A stretch of DNA of 55,437 nt from Bacillota bacterium (GTDB lineage: Bacteria; Bacillota; Desulfotomaculia; Desulfotomaculales; Pelotomaculaceae): NCBI GenBank assembly GCA_029555205.1, contig JAKPTB010000031.1:1-55437 (forward strand). Direction: 5' to 3'. The notes under the pieces were generated by a model, which ran no database searches, was not told the DNA's origin, and worked only from the letters and a program-made list of their open reading frames with translations. Below are positions 10,301 to 17,719 of the stretch, in pieces. The number at the start of each line of letters is the position of its first letter. The first letter of the stretch is position 1. The position numbers and the translations under genes were made by a program.

Positions 10301-10622
10301 GGATCGTACCCAAAAAGCAGCGCTCCAGATCAGTCAGCGCACGGTTCAACCTGTACCTGACATCTTCATTCTTCTCCCCGGACAATTCCTTTTCCAGGCG
10401 CAATTGAAATTTTCCCTTGAGCTCCGCGGCAGCTTTTCTGGTAAAGGTTACGGCAGCTATTTTATCAACAGTGCACTTGTTTTCCCTGATGAGAGCCACC
10501 ATGCGCTCCACCAGGCTGCGTGTTTTCCCGGAGCCGGCGCCGGCTTCCACCAGCTGGCAGGTATCGAGGTCAGTCACTATTGCTTGGCGCGCCGCGCTGT
10601 CTTTAAATGCGTAATTACCCAA
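7374..10622 (-). CDS. addA: ATP-dependent helicase/nuclease subunit A (AddA)
   Basis: A 1082-residue UvrD-type helicase fused to a C-terminal PD-(D/E)XK nuclease, the large subunit of the double-strand break resection enzyme AddAB. Walker A is AGAGSGKT at residues 27-34. Motif II ILVDEFQDTDP and motif III VGDPKQSIYRFR follow near 355 and 400, and the helicase motif YVAATRAR near 830. The nuclease signature is GVIDLVF...VIVDYKTDT near 1020-1045. The start is TTG at 10622, overlapping the end of addB by eight bases, with GGAGGAGG in the addB coding sequence placed about 10 bases upstream. The pair is therefore translationally coupled. Length and motif order are normal for the family. Confidence 0.95.
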   Translation of the reverse strand: MGNYAFKDSAARQAIVTDLDTCQLVEAGAGSGKTRSLVERMVALIRENKCTVDKIAAVTFTRKAAAELKGKFQLRLEKELSGEKNEDVRYRLNRALTDLERCFLGTIHSFCAALLRERPIEAGLDPDFKEIEDLEDALLCEQAWEDYLTRVPAENPQVLADLNKIDVKPEDLKDIYKILSGYPDVEIERKDSPAPDLKPAREALNKLLDRAEKLLPAGVPQKGWDGLQLLLRRALWWRRIFNLEDDLTFLRLLTILDRKRAPTYNRWPSKEEAKEIKDAFDSFRDGFILPVLQSWREHRHRLVLDFVLPAVELYGKQRLEKLKLNFQDLLIRAAAMLKNNPEVRRYFQERYTHILVDEFQDTDPIQAEIMFYLTGQDVCEKNWRRLVPRPGSLFVVGDPKQSIYRFRRADIDTYNEVKKLIEESGGRVLQLTSNFRSVQAIADWVNPIFKELLPSDATSFQAAFSSLDPVRANGKGSAAGVRIINIPRVLRHTQEKIALIDAGRIARWIRWAVDGGITLDRTAEEIDAGLTERPRPADFMILLRYKSNMDVYARALEEQGIPSRIAGSGGFSGSPEIAELLKVLKALLDPDDPVRLVAVLRGSLFGFSDNQLWLFRKAGGHFNIYSDLPGGLDHEVQEMFQWAFGMLKNFRKWVQELPASAALENIIRELGVLPFALTGELGRSRAGHLVQCLEFLAAAEREGLTSFAALVDYLALLVETGVEEEINIAPWDDDAVRLMNLHKAKGLEAPVVFLANPGKNVTREPAVHINRTAGVPLGYFVVEKKKGNTSEILGQPLGWDKYAGTEKQYLEAEEKRLLYVAATRARNLLVVSVYPDKPEASPWQSFSGHFAGVLELEEVHTGTQQRAGAAGAEITAQDLVEARAAFPGPGSSINVPGYSVTSVTALSKEGSQGPERRSTGLGQSWGRVIHRVLESSVKKAPVNLELFIENVLAEEGRAPEEKEQVLTLINKIMQSSIWQRMLRSKKQFVEVPFSVKDEEGKQDFKGDTIVSGVIDLVFLEDSGWVIVDYKTDTVENEENLANLVKYYRPQVEMYRRFWEEIAEEKVYEAGLYFTHIDRWVVV

Positions 10623-13600
10623 AATTCTTCAGCCTCCTCCAGGTATCCAGGAGCGGGCTGCCCTCAGGCGAAGCAAGTTCTTTTGCCCTGGCCACGGCCG
10701 CTTCCCCGCCACAGACATCCCTGTAATCGCAAACCCCGCATCTTTCTCCGTCATCGGCGGCTACGAATATACCCTCTGCCAGGATGTCAAAAAGATTGTT
10801 GAGCAACTGGGATACCTGCTCACGATTGGCGCGCTGGGGCCGGCTAATCCTCAAACCTTCCCCCCGCTCTGTAGGGAAATAATACCCGGAGATAGTCACC
10901 CGGGGCTTTACCTCAGGCAGCAACCCCTTAATAATCTGCTCTGCGGCAATGGCATACAAGGCGTGCTGGATCTGCCGCCCGCCGCGGAAATGCCTGTGTT
11001 CGTCAAACCCGTAAGTGCTCCCGGTCTTGTAGTCCCAGACATGGTAGACACCCTCTCCGGTCCGGTCAATCCTGTCAATCTTCCCTCTTAGTAAAAATCC
11101 TGCCCCGTCCCCGAGATCTATTCTTACCGGTTCTGCCAGGCCCTGGCCTGTTTCCGCAAGTGCTTCGCTGCCCATCCCGAAGGGTAATTCAAAGTAAACA
11201 GGCTCACCGGCAGCATGGGTTTCTTCGGCAGCCAGGAAAACCTCACAGGAGCGGTGGATATCCCTTACTTCCCGCTGGAAGACAAAATCATTGGGAACCG
11301 GAATCCTCTTTTTGTATTCGACTATCAGCTCATCAGCCATCTCCATCAGCATGGATTTGTGTGCCGGCAAACCGGGGCTTTCGTTCTTTGCTTTTATCCT
11401 TTGCATAAAACGGCAAAAGACTTCGTGCAGCAATGAACCCCGCTCCAGCGGGTTCAGCCAGCAGTTCGGATCGTAGCTAAGTTCATCCGGAGGAAGTACC
11501 CGGAGGATGTTTTTTAAAAAATAAGCAAACGGACAACCCGCCAACTCCTCGATCCTGCTGCAGGACAGCACCAGCCCGTTATTCCAGCGCGGATCAAATT
11601 CACCGTCACTGTCAATCATGCCGTCGTATTCTGTGGGGTCGGAACTTTGCCTGGACTTTATTGCCCGCTTGCCCTGGTCAATACCCAGGTAACACTTCCC
11701 AACCGTTTCTTCCCCGTTGGTCACACCCGGCCCCGTTAAAACTTTACCTATCCACCACTCTGTTTCATCCAGGGCCGGCGTCCCCTCACAGGGGCAGTAC
11801 CCTGCCGGCCTGCCCAGAAACTTAGAGAGATCGGTGTAATCGAGGGAGGTGTCCTTTTGCAAAAGCCGGTACGCCTGGAGAAGTATATTTGAAGGGAAAA
11901 CGGCCCTGTTATCCACCACATCAAAGGAGGGGAAGCTCAAAGTCACCCGCCCCCTCCTGGAGGCAAGGGCTAGAGCCATCAGATATTGACTTCCGATGGG
12001 CCTGTCCGTGCCCAGCGCCAACCCGGGATGAATCAGCCTGCGCTCACTGTCAAGCAGAACCGGGTCCTGGCAGCCGCTGCCCGGGAAGTTATCAGCGCCC
12101 AGCCCGGCAATGAAGGTGTGGGGACGGCAGGACCAGATTAAATTCTCATAACTGACGACGTGCAGGTGGCCAGGCCTGGGAGCGGACGCCCCGGCCCGGA
12201 AAACCTCAAGGATGTTTTCCACCCGCTCCAAAGCTTCTTCGGTTTCCAGGTTAAATGACGCAAACTGCCCGGCCTGGACCAGGTTGTTGATTAATCCCTG
12301 CAGTGCCGCGGCATCAATACTACTTTTGATATTTGTTATTTTTGTTAGAATGCAGGAGAGACCGGAGGTAAGCTCCCTGAAACCAATCCTGCCCTCTTTG
12401 TCAGGCAGCGGCAAGTTGGTGATCAGCCCGTTCACGGCTATGTAGATTCCCTCAGCCAGCTCGCTCCGGCGCAGGTACCGCTGGCGCCTGCTGTCCGGAT
12501 CATCTTCTTCTGCTAATTCTGCCGCAGCTTTTTCCTTAAAGGTTTCAGCCATTCGTTTGAGCAGGATATAACGGTCCCTTCCCCAGCCAATGCCGGAAGC
12601 AGCCAGCATCCGCGCTGCTGTGGCCGGGGCCGGAACGGTACTATCCTCTTTAGATCCCGGCAGCACCACATCACCGCTTAAAAGCAGATCTTTTAACGCC
12701 CTGACGGAGTAGCCGGACCTGATCCACTCAACCAGGCCCTTGAGGACCCTGCCGGGAGCGGTGAGGTTTCCGGGAATCCCTTCCCCGTATGTCACATTCA
12801 GGCCCAGGCGCCTGGCCAGTGAATAAATGACAGGAATATAGCCGCTGCTGGTGCAGGCAACCACTGCCCTGTCTAAAGGTATCACCTCCTTTATAATCCG
12901 CCTGAGAATTTCCCTGATCTCATTGAGCAGCCCGTAGGCGTGAAAGATACTCAGAGAACCATCACCAGCCGGCTCCGGCGACCGGTCAATTTGATACAGC
13001 CAGGGCAGGCGGTCCACTTCGGTAAGGGGAGCGCTAACATCTTCCGGCATTGGTGCCTCCATTGGCTCCATTCCCGGACGGGACAACCCGTAAACCGGAT
13101 CGGCAGCTAAAACTATAAGCCTTCCAGTGGATAGCGATTCACTTTCAGCAGCTGAAATTACAAGCCTACCAGTGGAAAGCAATTCAATTAACCGGCGTTC
13201 CAGCGGGGCAAGTTGAAGAAAAGAGGGCAGCAGGTAAATGGTATCAGAATTTGCGCTGGTTCTCTTTGAAAGTGAATCCAGGGCGTATGAGAGCATGCCA
13301 GGGGTGTCAATAAATTTATGGTCCGCAAGGTAATGCTCATAGGCCTTGAACAGGGCGACCATGTCCTGTCCTTTGTCTTTGCTGACAAAACTGTCTATGC
13401 TGAGATTGTCGCTGGTAACCGCGTGGTATCTCAGCTCACCTATAGAAGAAGCTATAGCCCTGACCAGCCCGGGGGAATAACTTTCCCTGGCGAAGTAGAG
13501 AAGGGTTTTTTGTTTTTCCAGCCTGTGGTAGACCTCTTCCACAACAGCTGTAACCAGCTGCCCCGGCAGAAAAGTAATGCCTTTATCAGCCAGCTCTTCA

Positions 13601-13875
13601 CCGGCCTCCAGGTGGGCCAGGCCGGTTGCAGTTTCAGGGCGCAAGTTTACCCAACCCACACCACTTCCGGCCAGAGCTTCACAGAGCTCATGCCCCATCC
13701 TGTATCCCGGCACAATCAGTACCTTCTCCTGCAAGGGAAAACTTTTACATACTTCTTTTAGGGAAGATAGGAGAAAGTTAATGTAAATCACCCCAGATAA
13801 AAAATGAAATGTAAAATTGTGTTTTAGCACAGAATTTCTACCAGCAAGTGGCTTTTCCTTTTTAATCACCTGCAA
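10615..13875 (-). CDS. addB: ATP-dependent nuclease subunit B (AddB)
   Basis: A 1086-residue AddB-type protein, partner of the downstream AddA. The C-terminal half has the PD-(D/E)XK nuclease (DYKTGSTYGFDEH near 970) and the cysteines of the AddB iron-sulfur cluster: one in ELAGCPFAYFLKN and three in CGVCDYRDVC near 1046-1055. The N-terminal helicase-like half seems degenerate: at the place of the P-loop I read VLIVPGYRMGHELCEALAGS, with no GxxGxGKT. The start is uncertain. TTG 13875 opens the frame, but no clear ribosome site is seen, and homology-like sequence begins only around INFLLSSLKEV, about residue 34. A GTG just before that segment is an alternative. Confidence 0.9.
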   Translation of the reverse strand: MQVIKKEKPLAGRNSVLKHNFTFHFLSGVIYINFLLSSLKEVCKSFPLQEKVLIVPGYRMGHELCEALAGSGVGWVNLRPETATGLAHLEAGEELADKGITFLPGQLVTAVVEEVYHRLEKQKTLLYFARESYSPGLVRAIASSIGELRYHAVTSDNLSIDSFVSKDKGQDMVALFKAYEHYLADHKFIDTPGMLSYALDSLSKRTSANSDTIYLLPSFLQLAPLERRLIELLSTGRLVISAAESESLSTGRLIVLAADPVYGLSRPGMEPMEAPMPEDVSAPLTEVDRLPWLYQIDRSPEPAGDGSLSIFHAYGLLNEIREILRRIIKEVIPLDRAVVACTSSGYIPVIYSLARRLGLNVTYGEGIPGNLTAPGRVLKGLVEWIRSGYSVRALKDLLLSGDVVLPGSKEDSTVPAPATAARMLAASGIGWGRDRYILLKRMAETFKEKAAAELAEEDDPDSRRQRYLRRSELAEGIYIAVNGLITNLPLPDKEGRIGFRELTSGLSCILTKITNIKSSIDAAALQGLINNLVQAGQFASFNLETEEALERVENILEVFRAGASAPRPGHLHVVSYENLIWSCRPHTFIAGLGADNFPGSGCQDPVLLDSERRLIHPGLALGTDRPIGSQYLMALALASRRGRVTLSFPSFDVVDNRAVFPSNILLQAYRLLQKDTSLDYTDLSKFLGRPAGYCPCEGTPALDETEWWIGKVLTGPGVTNGEETVGKCYLGIDQGKRAIKSRQSSDPTEYDGMIDSDGEFDPRWNNGLVLSCSRIEELAGCPFAYFLKNILRVLPPDELSYDPNCWLNPLERGSLLHEVFCRFMQRIKAKNESPGLPAHKSMLMEMADELIVEYKKRIPVPNDFVFQREVRDIHRSCEVFLAAEETHAAGEPVYFELPFGMGSEALAETGQGLAEPVRIDLGDGAGFLLRGKIDRIDRTGEGVYHVWDYKTGSTYGFDEHRHFRGGRQIQHALYAIAAEQIIKGLLPEVKPRVTISGYYFPTERGEGLRISRPQRANREQVSQLLNNLFDILAEGIFVAADDGERCGVCDYRDVCGGEAAVARAKELASPEGSPLLDTWRRLKNFG

Positions 13876-13904
13876 GAAAAGGTATATTAATTGTTTTCAC
13901 ATAA

Positions 13905-13938
13905 CAAAAACCTGGCTTAACTTTTAGATTAAACCAGG
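13905..13938 (-). terminator. Rho-independent terminator after isochorismatase gene
   Basis: On the minus strand CCTGGTTTAA pairs with TTAAGCCAGG around an 8-base loop and is followed by TTTTTG. It lies about 110 bases after the stop of the gene at 14046-14627, which reads towards it. Confidence 0.7.
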
Positions 13939-14045
13939 CTGGTGACAATAGGCTGTCACATAACCGTTCTTACGATCTAAAATTACATCCTGCTTGCTCA
14001 TCAACATATATCTTAATATTACATTGGTATTTTAGCGGTTATAGC

Positions 14046-14627
14046 TTATTTTTGAAGGTTATGAAGATAAGTAATGAATTCCTCAGTAGTCATCAGTTCA
14101 ATGCCGATATTTTGCATATCAATAAGGTTGGCCTGATGTACTTCCGGGCTCATTGCTCCTGTTCCGTCTGTCAGCACAGTTACCTCGTAATCCAGAGAGT
14201 TAGCATCCCATACAGTTGCCCGTATACAATTCGGGGTTTGAACCCCTGTCACCACAATCCGGTTAACATTTAGTCTACGCAGCAGAATATCCAGTTCTGT
14301 CTGAAAAAAGGCGCTCCAACGCTTTTTGATAACTATATACTCCCCTATTACCGGTTTTAGCTCATCGATAATCTCTGCTCCTTTTGTTCCCTCTATTAAT
14401 GCGCCGCCATTTTCAATAAAGGCCCGAAATCTGGTGATTTCTACATCAATGCCATCTGCCCGATAGTGGCGGATAATGTGTACAATGGGTAAACCGTAGC
14501 TTCTGCCGGCATCCATGGCTTTTTTAATCTGTGTTGCCACTGCCAGAGCCCCTTTGACCTCAAAAGGTGCTCCCGGCAGGCAAAAGTCATTTTGCATATC
14601 AATAATGAGCAGCGCTGTTTTTCCCAT
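14046..14627 (-). CDS. Cysteine hydrolase, isochorismatase/nicotinamidase-like
   Basis: A 193-residue soluble hydrolase of the isochorismatase superfamily, which cleaves C-N or vinyl-ether bonds in small molecules through a Cys nucleophile. The triad can be placed: Asp in LLIIDMQNDF (about residue 11), Lys in IVIKKRWSAF (about 102), and Cys in TGVQTPNCIRATV (about 135) next to the typical cis-peptide region. The start at 14627 follows AAGGGG eight bases upstream; an in-frame ATG at 14645 has no site. The gene has its own terminator. The substrate cannot be told; nicotinamidase-type activity is only one possibility. Confidence 0.85.
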   Translation of the reverse strand: MGKTALLIIDMQNDFCLPGAPFEVKGALAVATQIKKAMDAGRSYGLPIVHIIRHYRADGIDVEITRFRAFIENGGALIEGTKGAEIIDELKPVIGEYIVIKKRWSAFFQTELDILLRRLNVNRIVVTGVQTPNCIRATVWDANSLDYEVTVLTDGTGAMSPEVHQANLIDMQNIGIELMTTEEFITYLHNLQK

Positions 14628-14703
14628 TACGAATTCCCCTTCCATTTACCGGTTTTTGACCCAGCAACTTTTTTTAATTTATTGTCGAATGGTACTTAAA
14701 ATA

Positions 14704-16743
14704 CTAATTGAGCGATTTTACATAATTTTGAGCACGAATTAGTACCGCCCCAACTTCAGCCCGGGTCGCATCAGCATACGGGGCAAAGTCGCCCGATTCC
14801 CTGCCGAGAATGATACCGGCTTCCACCGCTGCAGCCAAAGTAGTCCTGGCCCATCCGGAAATATTGTTTCTATCGTTAAATCGGGCAATTGACCCGTCAA
14901 CATCAGCAACTTCCATACTATAGCCCGCAGCTTCGATGGACTTGATGAGCATAACGATCATTTCCTCACGGCTGATATACTTATCCGGCCGGAATGTGCC
15001 GTCTCCGTAGCCGCTTGCAAAACCCGCTTTTACTGCCGCCCCGATCGCTCCCGCATACTTTTGTCCGGCCGGGACATCGGAGAACCTGGCAGCCGTCTCA
15101 TCTTCGGTGAGCTCCAGGGTACGCGCCAGTATGCCGGCGAATTCAGCACGGGTGAGCGGTTCATGGGGATTGGCGTTTTGTAAGTTCTTAACCCTTCCCT
15201 CTAACCGGGCAGTAATCCGGCCGGTATTTTGTATGTTTTCGGCCAGGGCATCCCTGACCAGAATGTTGGTGTTAAAGAAGGCGGCTTCCTTGAAGGCGGT
15301 AAAGCCATCACCGCCCGTAGCTAAAAAGTCATTGGTTGCAACCTTATACCTTTTGCTGGTATCAGTCATATCAACGGGAGTACCATCGGTTAAATTGATG
15401 CCCACTATCCTTCTGCCGCCGGGCTCATTGGGGTCATATGTAAATGTCAAACCGGATACCTGGATGCCTTTGCCGCCGTCACCTACAGCTTGTTCGAGTA
15501 ATGTTTTAACTTGAGGGCCGGTCATATCTCCTGTCATAACGGTATTGTCAAAGGGGGTAAAGGCATACAGGGTTCCAAGGGTTATTGCGCCTTGCGGAAT
15601 GTCAATTCGCAGAGAGCCGTTATTAATAAAGGCAAAATCTGCGCCGGCTTTTACTTTTACTACATCGCATACCCAGTTCCCGGCCGGTGATTCACCCCAG
15701 GGAAATTCTGCCTGTGTGATGGTCAGGCCGGTATCAGTTTCACCCAGCTCCTGACTGGCTACAGAACCCACCTGTATTTTAGCAGTATTGACAATATCGC
15801 TAACCGACTGGTCAACGACTGGAGACAGAGCTTTATACCCATATGGGAATACTGTGCTGTCCGTGTCACAGGCAATGTACTGTGTATTGAAATCAAGGGT
15901 GCCATCCTCATCTCTGGTGATCTTCATATCAATAAAGCCCCTGCCATAGGAGCCGGCTATTGCCACCGGCGTACCGTTTGCCGCGGTGGTATTGACCAGG
16001 GTATGAGTATGCCCGCCCAGTACAGCGTCAATAACATCACCCGCCTGGTTGGCCACGTCAAAAACAGGGCCGGTCCTGCTGTCATAATTGTCTCCGGCAT
16101 GAATTAAAGCAATTACAATCTGCGCGCCTTTCTCCCTGGCATCCCGGGCCGCCTGTCTGACATTGTCTACAATGTCCCCAACGTTATAATCTTTGATATA
16201 GCCGGGCAACACTATAATCGGCAATTCTTCGGTAACAGCGCCCACAAAGGCTATTTTCACACCACCTTTTTCAAAAATTGCATAAGGCTCAAACACGTGC
16301 TTACTGGTATCCTTATAAAAAAGGTTGGAACAAATTACCGGGTAATTGGCAATCCCAGGCGCGGTTACCGTATCCAGTCCCCAGTCAAATTCGTGATTGC
16401 CCAACGCGGAAACCGCCACACCAATATTATTAAAAAAATGCATAACCGGCTCACCTTTCAGCATATTGGACAATACCGTGCCCTGATAGTTATCGCCGCC
16501 GGAAACAATAATGGTCCGCTCAGGGTTGCTGTCAACAATTTCTTTAATATTCCTGGCCATGACTGCGGCTACCGGGTTGCCTTTGGTATCTTCCAGCATG
16601 CCATGGAAATCGGTGATTTCAATAATATCAAAAACTTTTTCGCCGGCTGCCGCCAAAGTAAAATCACAGGGCACAAGGAAGGCAGAAATAAACGCAATCA
16701 GGCAAACAGCCAATAATATTGGGAACTTCTTTTTAATAAGCAT
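14704..16743 (-). CDS. Secreted 5'-nucleotidase/cyclic phosphodiesterase with SLH anchor
   Basis: A 679-residue exported metallophosphoesterase. A signal peptide occupies about residues 1-32 (KKKFPILLAVCLIAFISAFL). The catalytic domain shows DFHG near 44, GGDNYQGT near 83, GNHEFDWG near 117 and GGHTHT near 243, the dinuclear metal site of the UshA/CpdB family. The C-terminal 5'-nucleotidase domain (GTLYAFTPFDNTV) follows at about 345-520. Three S-layer homology repeats end the protein (about 525-679), so it should be attached to the cell wall and hydrolyse extracellular nucleotides. The ATG at 16743 has AGGAGG seven bases upstream. No operon partner is obvious. Confidence 0.93.
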   Translation of the reverse strand: MLIKKKFPILLAVCLIAFISAFLVPCDFTLAAAGEKVFDIIEITDFHGMLEDTKGNPVAAVMARNIKEIVDSNPERTIIVSGGDNYQGTVLSNMLKGEPVMHFFNNIGVAVSALGNHEFDWGLDTVTAPGIANYPVICSNLFYKDTSKHVFEPYAIFEKGGVKIAFVGAVTEELPIIVLPGYIKDYNVGDIVDNVRQAARDAREKGAQIVIALIHAGDNYDSRTGPVFDVANQAGDVIDAVLGGHTHTLVNTTAANGTPVAIAGSYGRGFIDMKITRDEDGTLDFNTQYIACDTDSTVFPYGYKALSPVVDQSVSDIVNTAKIQVGSVASQELGETDTGLTITQAEFPWGESPAGNWVCDVVKVKAGADFAFINNGSLRIDIPQGAITLGTLYAFTPFDNTVMTGDMTGPQVKTLLEQAVGDGGKGIQVSGLTFTYDPNEPGGRRIVGINLTDGTPVDMTDTSKRYKVATNDFLATGGDGFTAFKEAAFFNTNILVRDALAENIQNTGRITARLEGRVKNLQNANPHEPLTRAEFAGILARTLELTEDETAARFSDVPAGQKYAGAIGAAVKAGFASGYGDGTFRPDKYISREEMIVMLIKSIEAAGYSMEVADVDGSIARFNDRNNISGWARTTLAAAVEAGIILGRESGDFAPYADATRAEVGAVLIRAQNYVKSLN

Positions 16744-17131
16744 TGATAAACCTCCTCAAATATAACAATCCGCCTATAGAATGCGCTGCTTTAGAATGGT
16801 TGCTTTCTCCTACGGAAACAACCAAATTCATCCCTTAACTTAAGCGTTGAGCATCTAGATTTTACCAACCCCCAGCCCTTTCTTCCGGAGGCACATACTT
16901 CCGTCTGTTTCATGCCAATGGCCTCATAAAAAGTGCAGGGAGATCTCTAAAAATATGGCTGAGCATCACCATAGCTTGTGCTTTGATGGCCGCTTCATCT
17001 TCAATAGGGAAGCAAGTAACTGCTCGATATTTCCGAATGAAAAATTGTCTTTAATACCTCAGGATCCCAAGACAAATGAAATTCCCTCCTGGACCATTAG
17101 AATTAGTATAAAATTACCACATTACTTTATG

Positions 17132-17370
17132 CTATCCGTATCCTAAGTCACCTGCTTGAGATGGGGCCCAATTATTCGTCCAGCCATTTAATGCACGCCC
17201 AACTATCATTAAATCGCCATTATACTTAATTTCTTGACATCCAGCAAATAAAGTTAATTCTTTTTTTCTAAGGGAATTATGATTTTCAGCTATTGTGCAA
17301 AGTAATTGCTCATATAACTCTTTTTTCTTTTTTTCTAATCTAACCCAGCTCCTTTCCTTCTACCATCTTA
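17132..17370 (-). pseudogene. Decayed gene of unknown family
   Basis: A coding-like stretch on the minus strand reads ELYEQLLCTIAENHNSLRKK followed by ELTLFAGCQEIKYNGDLMIV and GRALNGWTNNWAPSQAG, then stops at 17132. A good start (ATG VEGKELG, AAAGGAG nearby) is in another frame, so one frameshift lies in the GGG run just after it. The VGRALNGW segment looks like a conserved motif of a hypothetical protein family that I cannot name. Further reading-frame debris follows on the left. It looks like an N-terminal remnant. Confidence 0.5.
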
Positions 17371-17559
17371 ACAATAGATCTAGACAAATACTAGTCATAA
17401 TAAAAAACCTAAGCTTCAATTTCCATGGAAACTTGCGAGGCTATAAAAACCTTCAAGTATAAGGTATACTTTTTTGAATAACAGTTTCTTTAATCTTTTT
17501 TTAACCGGTGCGCTGTCCCTGGCCGCATATTCAACACGCTATACCTACTGTCCTTACCC

Positions 17560-17601
17560 AAAAAAACAGCTTCCGGGGTAATCCTCACACCCCCGAAAGC
17601 C
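17560..17601 (-). terminator. Terminator of the YcaO operon
   Basis: On the minus strand GCTTTCGGGGGT pairs with ACCCCGGAAGC around a short loop and is followed by TGTTTTTTT. It lies about 120 bases past the stop of YcaO gene 1. A small frame across it (17490-17672) is therefore not taken as a gene. Confidence 0.8.
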
Positions 17602-17719
17602 CTTGTTCTATGCTGTTTCAATTTTGTTCCAATTTGCATTGCAATACACCGGTTTATTATTATCCGGTACAAGATGATTTATTTCATTTTGGGCTGTCTT
17701 TGCATAATGCTCTATCACG

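Larger units (their letters stand above)
16744..17719. other. Long intergenic stretch left of the RiPP island
   Basis: About 975 bases between the nucleotidase promoter side and the end of YcaO gene 1. It contains a decayed gene (17132-17370) and the YcaO-operon terminator (17560-17601). The part 16780-17130 shows no gene I can support. Confidence 0.6.

Noticed and set aside
16955-17146. 63-codon plus-strand frame
   Set aside because: It overlaps the minus-strand remnant, which has more protein-like sequence, and has no ribosome site.
17490-17672. 60-codon minus-strand frame after YcaO1
   Set aside because: It runs across the terminator hairpin and T run; composition is not protein-like.
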